A stretch of DNA of 51,535 nt from Pseudaminobacter soli (ex Zhang et al. 2022) (lineage in GTDB: Bacteria; Pseudomonadota; Alphaproteobacteria; Rhizobiales; Rhizobiaceae): contig NZ_JABVCF010000023.1 in assembly GCF_014595955.1 (NCBI RefSeq), forward strand, positions 1 through 51,535, read 5' to 3'. The stretch's first letter is position 1, and each line of letters begins with the position of its first letter. Position numbers and translations under genes: made by a program. A model generated the notes under the pieces. That model saw only the letters and a program-made list of their open reading frames with translations, searched no databases and was not told the origin of the DNA. Of this stretch, positions 23,469 to 32,610 are shown in pieces.

Positions 23469-25333
23469 TCGGTCTTCGGCGCGGCGCGATCACGACGGCG
23501 CTTGTCGACTTCCTGCTTGATCAGCGCATCGAGAACCTCGCTGGGGACCGACTTCGCCGGCCGGGTGTTGATTTGCCGCAGGCGTTCCGGATCGAGCTTC
23601 GGCTTGCGATCGATCGTGAGAAGCCCGTTGGTTTCCTGTTCCGTGTCGGTGAGCTGCGTGTAGCAGAAGCCGGCGAGCACAGTGGATTCGAGCAGGCCAT
23701 TGACCAGCGATTCGTAGGCGGAGAGCAGTTCCTCCGGCCCGGAGAACTGCCCATAGCCGAACCAGTCCTCCTCATGCGCGGGCTTGAATGCAATGCCGCC
23801 GAACTCGCTGATGACGATCGGTTCGTCGCCCAGCGTGCCCCCTTCACCCAGGAGGGGGTGATGATGCGGGCGGACTTCCCGGAAGGTTTGGATCACCTTG
23901 GCACGGTCGCCATAGCGCTCGTACAGCACGTCGCCCGAAGGGGCGTAGTCGTGCACGCCAAAGATGTCGCCCACCGCATGCTGCCATCCATCATTGGCAA
24001 TGACGGGCCTGGTCGGATCGAGCGCATGTGTCAGGTGGAAGAGTGCGCGCACGTAGTGGCGCTGCTGCGCCGACCGATCCAGGTCCGGCACCCCCCAACT
24101 CTCGTTGAGCGGCACCCAGGTGACGATGCAGGGGTGGTTGTAGTCTCGTCGCACCGCGTCCATCCACTCGCTGACCAGCATTTGCACCGCGGAATCGGAG
24201 AAGACATAGGCGTTCGCCATCTCTCCCCAGACCAGCATGCCGTAGCGATCACACCAGTACAGGAACCGCGGATCCTCGATCTTCTGGTGGATGCGCAGGC
24301 CGTTGAAGCCCAGCGATTTCGTCAGTTCCACCTCCTGGCGCAGGGCATCCGGGCTGGGGGCGGTCAGATGCGAATCTGGCCAGTAGTTCTGCGCCAGAAC
24401 AAGCCGGAGGAAGGTCGGAATGCCATTGAGAATGAAGCGGCCACCCCGCAGTTCGATCCGGCGAAGGCCGAAATAGCTCTCGACGTGATCGATGACGGAA
24501 CCGCTCGCATCGAGCAGTTCTACCGTCGCGTCGATCAGGTTGGGATGGTCCGGCCCCCAGAGCAACTGGCGACGCCGGCGTATCGCTGCGTCGCTGATGT
24601 CGAGCAGCAGGTCGCGGCGGATTTCCCGACTGCAGAGCAGGTAGAGGTCTTCGGCGAGAACTTCGACTGGACTCTCTCCGCAAAGCCGCACCCGGATGGA
24701 CCAGCCCGTCTGGGGGGCGGCGTTCAGGCGCGCGATCATGGCGACGCCAAACCGGTCCACATCGGGCGTCCAGCGAAGCTCCTCGATGAAGATCAGGGGC
24801 AGCGGCTCGAGCCAAACCGGCTGCCAGATGCCGGTCGTGCGGTGATACCAGATGTAGCCTGGCTTCTCTTCCCAGAATTGCTTGCCGCGGGGCTGCTGGA
24901 GATCGCGCGGCATGTCCTCTGCTCTGACCGTAATGACATGCGTGGCGCCTGAAACAAGGAGGGGGGCAATGTCTGCGCAGAAGGGGGTGTGTCCACCCTT
25001 GTGATGTACCGCCATACGGCCATTCACCCAAACGCTGGCTTCGTAGTCCACCGCGCCGAAATGGATCATCAGCCGGCCCTGGCGATCGGTCTCGTCAAGC
25101 TCGATCTCCCGGCGATACCATACCACCGGATGGAAGCCGCTCTCGTCCAAACCAGAGGCTTTGCTTTCCGGCGGGAAGGGCACCACGATCTCGCGCGGAA
25201 ACGGCTCGGTCCGCTCGAACCAGCGCTCGGCTAGTCCCCGATCCTCATCGTCGTGTGCGAATTCCCACCGGCCATCCAGCGAGATGAATCGGTCACGCCG
25301 CAGGTTGGGGCGTGGATGATCTTCAGGTCGCAT
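23465..25333 (-). CDS. Glycoside hydrolase family 2 protein
   Basis: A 622-residue GH2 enzyme (beta-galactosidase/beta-glucuronidase superfamily). The N-terminal sugar-binding jelly-roll domain (about 15-180) includes VVWYRREIELDE, VDYEASVWVNG and WYHRTTGIWQPVWLE. An Ig-like domain (about 185-295) is followed by the TIM barrel, with VTWVPLNESWGVPD (acid/base Glu about 411) and EPIVISEFGGIA (nucleophile Glu about 510). No signal peptide is present. First gene of the GH2 - GH1 - GH1 minus-strand operon, 233 bases from the divergent ctaD. Length is close to the short, glucuronidase-like GH2 members. Confidence 0.88.
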   Translation of the reverse strand: MRPEDHPRPNLRRDRFISLDGRWEFAHDDEDRGLAERWFERTEPFPREIVVPFPPESKASGLDESGFHPVVWYRREIELDETDRQGRLMIHFGAVDYEASVWVNGRMAVHHKGGHTPFCADIAPLLVSGATHVITVRAEDMPRDLQQPRGKQFWEEKPGYIWYHRTTGIWQPVWLEPLPLIFIEELRWTPDVDRFGVAMIARLNAAPQTGWSIRVRLCGESPVEVLAEDLYLLCSREIRRDLLLDISDAAIRRRRQLLWGPDHPNLIDATVELLDASGSVIDHVESYFGLRRIELRGGRFILNGIPTFLRLVLAQNYWPDSHLTAPSPDALRQEVELTKSLGFNGLRIHQKIEDPRFLYWCDRYGMLVWGEMANAYVFSDSAVQMLVSEWMDAVRRDYNHPCIVTWVPLNESWGVPDLDRSAQQRHYVRALFHLTHALDPTRPVIANDGWQHAVGDIFGVHDYAPSGDVLYERYGDRAKVIQTFREVRPHHHPLLGEGGTLGDEPIVISEFGGIAFKPAHEEDWFGYGQFSGPEELLSAYESLVNGLLESTVLAGFCYTQLTDTEQETNGLLTIDRKPKLDPERLRQINTRPAKSVPSEVLDALIKQEVDKRRRDRAAPKTE

Positions 25334-25461
25334 TGGCGGGTTCCATCCCTCTCAGGTGCGCATCGGGCCGGCGAAGGGGATTCTGCGTCGTGAACTAGCC
25401 AATGTGACTAGGGTTCCAGCCGAAATGTGAACCTCCGCAGATTGAGAGCGTGGAACCATGA

Positions 25462-27219
<1,758 letters not shown>

Positions 27220-27277
27220 GCGGACGGGCCGCGGACGGAAAAGAGCTCTTCGCAAAGGCCGCGGAGCCGGCTTGACC

Positions 27278-28135
27278 TCAGCCGCCCGGTATTTCACGTC
27301 CTGTCAGGTCGAATTCGAACCACTCAACCGAAAGGTTTCTCAAAGTGCCGTCCGCATGCATTCCATCCACGATGGTCGTGAGGAGGTCGGCGAATTCTGG
27401 ATCACCCGGCATGATCGCGACAGCCTGCGGTACGCGATAGGCTGGCTGCCCGATCACCCGGAAGGGTTTGCCTCTCTTGATCTGCGCCACGGCCGCCGGC
27501 AGATAGCTCATCACGCCATCGAGTTCGCGGTCGGCGAGTGCTTCGAAGGCCTTGTCCTCCTGATCGTAGGTCGCGATCACTGGGTTCTCGATTTGGTAGG
27601 CCACTGGCGACACGTCGATGATCCCGGAGAACTCGCGCCGCAGATAGAGTTCGCTGTTGGCGGCCTTCACTACGCCGATGCGCTTGCCGTTCGCATCGGA
27701 GAGCGCCCTGATGGTCCTGTTCTGCTGGTGCACCGTCAGCACACCCAGGGAATAGTAATAGGTTGCGGGGAAAACCAACTTCTCGGCACGCTCGGCGGTC
27801 GGGGTCATGCCGTTGACCACGATGTCGTACTTGCCCTGCCACCGACCTGAGGTCTGTTCTTCCCAGTTGTAATTCGATCCGTCCTCGCGGGTGACGTATC
27901 TGACCTGGACTCCGAGACGTCGCCCGATTTCGCCCAACACTTCGACGTCGAAGCCGGTCAGTCTGCCTTTATTGTCCTTCAGCACATACGGCGGGGAAAT
28001 CTCTGGATAGGGTGCCAGAAGCTCGCCGGTTCTCAATACTTCATCGAGTGTCGCCCCGGCAAAGGAACTTGTCTTCACAAAAGTCGTCAGCGCGAAAGAT
28101 GCCCAGATAAGATGCAATCCAGTCCAGAAACGCAT
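27278..28135 (-). CDS. Extracellular solute-binding protein, family 3 (amino-acid ABC type)
   Basis: A 285-residue type-2 periplasmic binding protein with a signal peptide (HLIWASFALTTFVKTSSFAGA). PYPEISPPYVLKDNKGRLTGFDVEVLGEI is the classic family-3 entry. YDIVVNGMTPTAERAEKLVFP matches the second conserved block, and GKRIGVVKAANSELYL the hinge region. A strong GGGGGGACAAGG site precedes ATG 28135. No permease or ATPase gene is adjacent, so it is an orphan binding protein or a sensory/dehydratase-like member of the fold. The ligand is unknown. It converges on ctaD. Confidence 0.85.
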   Translation of the reverse strand: MRFWTGLHLIWASFALTTFVKTSSFAGATLDEVLRTGELLAPYPEISPPYVLKDNKGRLTGFDVEVLGEIGRRLGVQVRYVTREDGSNYNWEEQTSGRWQGKYDIVVNGMTPTAERAEKLVFPATYYYSLGVLTVHQQNRTIRALSDANGKRIGVVKAANSELYLRREFSGIIDVSPVAYQIENPVIATYDQEDKAFEALADRELDGVMSYLPAAVAQIKRGKPFRVIGQPAYRVPQAVAIMPGDPEFADLLTTIVDGMHADGTLRNLSVEWFEFDLTGREIPGG

Positions 28136-28503
28136 GCCTTGTCCCCCCAGACCAAGACTTACGACAAAATCCAGTTGTGGTGGTGTTTAGGCGCGTTTTG
28201 TTGCTAAGTTCCTAATCGTCGCAAATGACGAAGAAGATAAGCAAGTATCTATCCGTGCATTCTTGCGTTTTGTGGAGTGTTTTTCCAGGCTGCTTCCTAA
28301 ATTTCGGTGAGCATAGTTTTTGCTTTTTTGGGGGGTTGTGGGGCTCCCATAGCGGGCGGCTCTCCCCGACGAGCGCTGGGACGCGCCTCGGGTGCGAGCG
28401 GCCGCGCCGAACCAGCCCAATTTGGGGCAGATCTCAGGGAGCTATGCGCGACAACGAGGTCGCCTATGCGAGGCTGAGCGCTGGGTTCCGGAAGCCGGAG
28501 CTT
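28136..28503. other. Intergenic stretch upstream of the solute-binding protein gene
   Basis: The part at 28160-28330 is noticeably AT-rich and probably contains the minus-strand promoter of the solute-binding protein gene. A reading frame on the plus strand (28225-28887) is rejected as a shadow of the chorismate mutase gene. I cannot name a specific promoter pair or operator. Confidence 0.45.
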
Positions 28504-28809
28504 TCAGGGGCGATCAGGGGCCTGCGAGTTCGTCAACTCATCCTTGATGGTTTCCTCGAGGCTGCAGCTGAACGCGATCAGCCGCGCGTAGAGCTCGCGC
28601 ACGAGTTCCGGGTCGAGGCCCTTCGCTTGCGCTCGCGCGGCCGCCCGTTCCCGGACAGCGTCGACCCGGTCCTGCAGCACTGCGGGAATGCCGTGCTCAT
28701 GTTTGATGTGACCGACTTCGCGGATGATGCCCGTGCGCTCTACCAGCAGGTCGACAATCCGGTCGTCGAGAGCGTCGATGCGGGCACGGTACGGTTCGAG
28801 GATCTTCAT
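28504..28809 (-). CDS. Chorismate mutase, AroQ class (small, monofunctional)
   Basis: A 101-residue all-helical AroQ-type domain, which converts chorismate to prephenate. Visible pattern: YRARIDALDDRIVDLLVERTGIIREVGHIK, with the expected Arg near 8-10, Arg25 and Lys36, then Arg48/Arg53 in the second helix and a C-terminal helix (ELYARLIAFSCSLEETI). The acidic residue at the usual Gln/Glu position is compatible with mutase or isochorismate-pyruvate lyase activity. ATG 28809 (MKILEPY) is chosen over a TTG at 28845. No signal peptide is seen, so it is cytoplasmic. It has no aromatic-pathway neighbours here. Confidence 0.82.
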   Translation of the reverse strand: MKILEPYRARIDALDDRIVDLLVERTGIIREVGHIKHEHGIPAVLQDRVDAVRERAAARAQAKGLDPELVRELYARLIAFSCSLEETIKDELTNSQAPDRP

Positions 28810-29116
28810 GAGCGGGTCCGTAAGATAGGATGCCCAAAAAGCCAAGCTTGGATGTGTCGAAATTCCGGATCACCGGCGTTGGCCTAACGTCACATGCCCG
28901 CGCAGAAACCGGGACGCCTGATCTTCGCCAGATCATCGGAGCCTGAATTGGAGGTCACATTCCTCGGATTACATATCGGGCTGCTCGAAACGCGTTCAGT
29001 AGCTGCGGCTCCCGAGAAGTCTCGCCATCTCTGCGTTGTTTGTTCCCGCACAAAGAGCGGCGTTCCGCACTGACCTAACGTGCCTTCGTAACAACGCGGT
29101 CAGAAGGACACGTGCC
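28810..29116. other. Intergenic region upstream of nirK
   Basis: About 300 bases between the divergent chorismate mutase and nirK genes. It holds a TTG-N8-CAA half-site palindrome at 29040-29053. Nothing else is supported. Confidence 0.5.
29040..29053 (+). promoter_or_regulatory. Candidate NnrR/Crp-Fnr binding site upstream of nirK
   Basis: TTGTTCCCGCACAA fits the TTG-N8-CAA half-site spacing of the Crp/Fnr family. It is centred about 70 bases before the nirK ATG, which would allow a -41.5 activator position for a start near 29088. An nnrR-type gene is in the same cluster (38865). Confidence 0.6.
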
Positions 29117-30178
29117 ATGAGCACCCGCAAGTACCTCTTCGCAACGGTCGCTGCAGCAGCATTCGCAGCGGCAACTGCCTTCCCGGCCTTTCCTTCGGAC
29201 CAGCACAGCCATGTGGCCGAGTTCGGTACGCCCGAAGCCCCCGTTGACGTGATCCGCCAGGCGACCGATCTTCCCGGTACGGTAGGTGAACGCGGGCCGC
29301 AGACGGTTCGGGTCGGACTGGAGACGGTCGAGGTCATCGGCAAGCTCGCGGACGGCACGAGCTATCATTACTGGACCTTCAACCGGAAGGTTCCCGGACC
29401 GCTGGTCAGGGTTCGCGTTGGAGACACCGTCGAGGTTCTTCTAAAGAACCACGAGGACAGCGTGGCCATGCACAATGTCGACTTCCATGCGGTTACCGGC
29501 CTGCACGGCGGCGGACATGCCACGCTCGCGGCACCCGGCGAGGAGAAGGGTTTTACCTTCAAGGCGCTGAACCCGGGCCTCTACGTCTACCACTGCGCCG
29601 TGGGGCCGGCAGCCCAGCACATCGCCAACGGCATGTACGGGATGATCCTGGTCGAGCCCGAAGGCGGCCTGCCGGCGGTCGACCATGAGTTCTACGTCAT
29701 GCAGGGCGAGCTCTACACGGAGGAAGCGCTCGGGACGCAGGGGCAGCTTACCGAGAGCTACGACAAGTTGATCAACGAGCAGCCGGAATACTACGTCTTC
29801 AACGGCGCCGCCGAGGCGCTGACCGGCGACAATGCGCTCAAGGCGAAGGTCGGCGAGACGGTGCGCATCTACTTCGGCGTCGGCGGCCCGAACAAGACCT
29901 CGAGCTTCCACGTGATCGGCGAGATCTTCGACAAGGTCTACAATCTCGGATCGCTGACGGGTGAACCGCTGCCCGACGTGCAGACCCTTACCGTCCCGCC
30001 CGGCGGTGCTGCCGCGGTCGACTTCAAGGTCGAGGTCCCCGGCGAATACGCCCTGGTCGATCACGCCCTGTCGCGCGCCATGCGCGGCCTGATCGGCAAG
30101 CTGGTAGTGGAAGGGCCGGAGCAGCCGGACATCTATCGCGAGGGTGTCGAGGAGAAGGTCGGGATGCTCGGCGAATAG
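29117..30178 (+). CDS. nirK: Copper-containing nitrite reductase (two-domain, class II type)
   Basis: A 353-residue periplasmic enzyme reducing nitrite to NO. It has a signal peptide (KYLFATVAAAAFAAATAFPAF) and two cupredoxin domains. Type-1 Cu ligands are His119, Cys160, His168 and Met173; type-2 Cu ligands are His124, His159 and His316. Catalytic residues are Asp122 (MHNVDFH) and His265 (SSFHVIGEIF). The short linker loop HCAVGPAAQHIANGM and SSFHVIGEIFDKVY are class II features. AGAAGGACA precedes ATG 29117. A candidate NnrR box lies upstream and a long hairpin follows. The locus also carries a three-domain nirK at 36605. Confidence 0.97.
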   Translation: MSTRKYLFATVAAAAFAAATAFPAFPSDQHSHVAEFGTPEAPVDVIRQATDLPGTVGERGPQTVRVGLETVEVIGKLADGTSYHYWTFNRKVPGPLVRVRVGDTVEVLLKNHEDSVAMHNVDFHAVTGLHGGGHATLAAPGEEKGFTFKALNPGLYVYHCAVGPAAQHIANGMYGMILVEPEGGLPAVDHEFYVMQGELYTEEALGTQGQLTESYDKLINEQPEYYVFNGAAEALTGDNALKAKVGETVRIYFGVGGPNKTSSFHVIGEIFDKVYNLGSLTGEPLPDVQTLTVPPGGAAAVDFKVEVPGEYALVDHALSRAMRGLIGKLVVEGPEQPDIYREGVEEKVGMLGE

Positions 30179-30193
30179 CCTGCCATCCCCAAC

Positions 30194-30223
30194 AATTGGC
30201 CGCCGGGCAGCCGGCGGCCAATT
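30194..30223 (+). terminator. Strong hairpin terminator after nirK
   Basis: AATTGGCCGCCGG at 30194-30206 pairs perfectly with 30211-30223 around GCAG, 15 bases after the nirK stop. The stem is 13 bp; the bases after it are not T-rich. Confidence 0.65.
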
Positions 30224-30308
30224 CGCTTCATTTCGCTGCCGCCGTGGTCTCGATGATGGACCTGGACGGCGGCGCTGATCGACCCACATTGGTTTCAGGA
30301 CGAGCCCC

Positions 30309-30686
30309 ATGCGCAATCCCCAAGCCACTCCCGCCGAATGCAAGGTTCGCCTGGACTCCGGCGCGAGCATCGTCGAGCGCCTGAGGCGTGAACTCAACGA
30401 GGCAGGGCTCGACTGCGGCTGCCGCGACGCCGCCGACGCGATGCTGGAACGGATCGGCGCGGAAGAGGGCCTTGCTCGCCGCGCCGAAGGTCTGGCCAAT
30501 GCCCGCCGGATGCGCGATGCGATCGTGATCGTCACGGCGCTGCTTTGCGAACTCGACGAACTGACGCCGGAAGAGCCGGACCGGACAGCCTTCCACGAGA
30601 TCGCCAGCCTCTTCCAGGATGTCGCCGATTTCGCCGCCAGCGGGGCATTGGCGGCGCGGCAGGCTGCCGGGGCGGGAAACAGCTGA
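30309..30686 (+). CDS. Unknown small protein translationally coupled to nnrS
   Basis: A 125-residue, mostly alpha-helical, acidic protein with no signal peptide or membrane segment and a DCGC motif near residue 36. I do not recognise a family. Its TGA overlaps the ATG of nnrS (TGATG), so the two are probably coupled in translation and function. The start at ATG 30309 follows a weak AGGA. Codon use (G/C-ending) fits its neighbours. Position between nirK and nnrS suggests a role in nitrite/NO metabolism, by association only. Confidence 0.6.
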   Translation: MRNPQATPAECKVRLDSGASIVERLRRELNEAGLDCGCRDAADAMLERIGAEEGLARRAEGLANARRMRDAIVIVTALLCELDELTPEEPDRTAFHEIASLFQDVADFAASGALAARQAAGAGNS

Positions 30687-31942
30687 TGGCCGCCTCGCAA
30701 CACTCCTCGGCGCACGACCGGTCAGTGCTGCGAAGCCTCCGCAAATCGGGCGAGACCGCGCGTGACGGCCGCGGCCGCATCGCGTCGATGCCGCCGATCC
30801 TGCAATACGGCTTCCGGCCCTTCTTCTTCCTCGCCGCGCTATATGCGGGGCTGGCGATCCCGGCCTGGCTCTGGATCTACGCAGCGGGCGGGGCGCTTTC
30901 CGGGCCGTTTCCAGGCCTCGGTTGGCACGTTCACGAGATGCTGTTCGGCTATCTCGCGGCTGTCATCACCGGCTTCGTCCTGACCGCGGTTCCGAACTGG
31001 ACGGGGCGCCTTCCACTCAGCGGCTGGCCGCTTGCCGGACTGGTCGCGCTATGGCTCGCCGGCCGGGCCGCATGCGCCTTCCTCCCGGTCCCGTCGCTCG
31101 CGATGGCGGCCGACCTCGCATTTCCAGCGGTGCTGGCCTTGGCGCTGTGGCGGGAGATCATCGCCGGACGTAACTGGAAGAACCTGCCGGTCGCTGGGAT
31201 GATCACCCTGTTCGGCGCCGCCAACGCGCTGCATCACGCGGAGAACCTGGGGCTCGTGCCTGCGGGCCTTGGACCTCGGCTGGCGCTTGGTGTCGCTGCC
31301 CTGCTGATCGCGCTGATCGGCGGGCGGATCGTCCCGAGCTTCACCCGCAACTGGCTGGTCAAAGACGGCGCCACCCGCTTTCCCGCCACCTTCGGGCGCC
31401 TCGATAAAGCGGCGCTCGTGGCGACGGCGGTCGCCATGATCCTCTGGGTGGCCGTTCCGGAATCGCTCGCTACAGGCAGCGCGCAGATCGCTGCGGGAGC
31501 CCTGCTTGCCGCCCGAATGATGCGGTGGCGTGGCGTGCGGACCGTCAAGGAGCCGATCCTGTTGATCCTGCATGTTGGCTATCTCTGGCTTGCAGTGGCG
31601 ATGCTGTTGCTCGGGGCCTCCACTCTCGCCCACGCCGTTCCCACGAGTGCAGCGATCCATGCGCTGACGGCCGGCGCCATCGGAACCATGACGCTCGCCG
31701 TGATGACCCGCGCCAGCCTCGGCCATACCGGCCGGCAGATCGTCGCCGATCGGTATGTCGTCGCCATCTATCTCGCGGTCACGCTCGGCGCGGCGCTGCG
31801 TGTGGCGGCCCCGTTCGCCGGGAACTGGTACCTGCACGTGCTCGCCTGCGGCGGCGTCTTCTGGAGCGCTGCCTTCCTCCTATTCGCGGTGCGTTACGCA
31901 GCTGTCCTGTGGGGTCCGCGGGCTGCGGTTCACGGAACGTAA
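30686..31942 (+). CDS. nnrS: NnrS family heme/copper membrane protein
   Basis: A 418-residue membrane protein with about 12 hydrophobic segments. It opens with the NnrS hallmark ILQYGFRPFFFLAALYAGLA, then LGWHVHEMLFGYLAAVITGF and AVPNWTGRLPL. Conserved His residues recur in later segments (NALHHAENLGL, MTRASLGHTGRQ). Members protect against NO-related stress in denitrifiers and are under NnrR control in relatives. ATG 30686 overlaps the preceding stop; an in-frame start at 30545 is rejected, as it lies inside the upstream gene. Acts in the inner membrane. Confidence 0.93.
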   Translation: MAASQHSSAHDRSVLRSLRKSGETARDGRGRIASMPPILQYGFRPFFFLAALYAGLAIPAWLWIYAAGGALSGPFPGLGWHVHEMLFGYLAAVITGFVLTAVPNWTGRLPLSGWPLAGLVALWLAGRAACAFLPVPSLAMAADLAFPAVLALALWREIIAGRNWKNLPVAGMITLFGAANALHHAENLGLVPAGLGPRLALGVAALLIALIGGRIVPSFTRNWLVKDGATRFPATFGRLDKAALVATAVAMILWVAVPESLATGSAQIAAGALLAARMMRWRGVRTVKEPILLILHVGYLWLAVAMLLLGASTLAHAVPTSAAIHALTAGAIGTMTLAVMTRASLGHTGRQIVADRYVVAIYLAVTLGAALRVAAPFAGNWYLHVLACGGVFWSAAFLLFAVRYAAVLWGPRAAVHGT

Positions 31943-32058
31943 CCTCCCGCCTACCAAAGAGGGTATTGAAAAAAACAGGCGGGGCTTTAGCTTTGTGCCT
32001 GCCCATTCCGGCGGAGAGGGAATGGCGATCCGCCCTGTCCAAGGCACATGAGGAGGCC

Positions 32059-32265
32059 ATGACCCAGGACACCGGAAAAGCAGCCGAGTTGGAGCATCGC
32101 CCGCCGGCAAGCGTCAGGCGCAGGGAACTGCTCGCCTTTCTTGTGCTTGCCTTCGGCATCTGGCCGATCGTGGCGGTCGGCGTTGTCGGCGGCTATGGCT
32201 TCCTCGTCTGGATGTGGCAGATTGTGTTCGGCCCGCCGGGCCCTCCTCCTCACCCTTTGCATTGA
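32059..32265 (+). CDS. napE: Periplasmic nitrate reductase membrane subunit NapE
   Basis: A 68-residue single-pass membrane protein with RRRELLAFLVLAFGIWPIVAV followed by GGYGFLVWMWQIVFGPPGPP, the NapE signature. Role in nitrate reduction is not settled. AGGAGG lies 4 bases before ATG 32059. First gene of napEDABC; 7 bases separate it from napD. A 116-base gap after nnrS probably carries the nap promoter, but no clear Crp/Fnr box is present. Confidence 0.9.
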   Translation: MTQDTGKAAELEHRPPASVRRRELLAFLVLAFGIWPIVAVGVVGGYGFLVWMWQIVFGPPGPPPHPLH

Positions 32266-32272
32266 GGCTCGC

Positions 32273-32608
32273 ATGATGGACACCCCGTCAGACGGCGTGA
32301 CGAGGCGCCAGTTTCTCGCAGGCAGGACAGGCCGCAATCATGATGCGGAGTCTGCACCGGAACAGCACTGCATATCGAGCGCGGTTGTAGCCGTGCTGCC
32401 GGGCCGCGAGGACGAGATCGCGGCCAGGCTGGCCGAAATGAACGGCGTGGAACTGAGCGCACGCCAGGGTAGCAAGATGGTGGTGCTGCTCGAAGGCCCG
32501 AGCAGCGGCGCGGTCGGCGGCCTGTTGCTGCAGATCGCCGTCATGGACGGCGTGATCACCGCCAACATGGTGTTCGAGCACGTCGAACAGGAAGTCCAGG
32601 GAGCTTGA
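32273..32608 (+). CDS. napD: Nap chaperone NapD with an extra N-terminal RRxFL segment
   Basis: A 111-residue cytoplasmic chaperone. From about residue 31 it is a standard ferredoxin-like NapD ([21 protein letters not shown], then [20 protein letters not shown] and [12 protein letters not shown]), which binds the NapA Tat signal peptide. The first 30 residues ([15 protein letters not shown]) are unusual for NapD and look like the N-terminus of NapF, the Fe-S protein that is missing from this operon. It may be a remnant of napF fused to napD by deletion. Start is ATG 32273, with ATG 32276 also in frame. Confidence 0.88.
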   Translation: MMDTPSDGVTRRQFLAGRTGRNHDAESAPEQHCISSAVVAVLPGREDEIAARLAEMNGVELSARQGSKMVVLLEGPSSGAVGGLLLQIAVMDGVITANMVFEHVEQEVQGA

Positions 32609-32610
32609 GA

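Noticed and set aside
28225-28887. 220-residue plus-strand frame opposite the chorismate mutase gene
   Set aside because: No motif; covers an AT-rich intergenic region and the antisense of a recognisable AroQ domain.
29441-30715. 424-residue minus-strand frame across nirK and the small coupled gene
   Set aside because: Opposite a nirK with every copper ligand intact; the translation has no signature.
31953-32058. Possible Crp/Fnr box before napE (TTGTGCCTGCCCAT)
   Set aside because: The second half-site is CAT instead of CAA and the palindrome is poor, so I do not call it.
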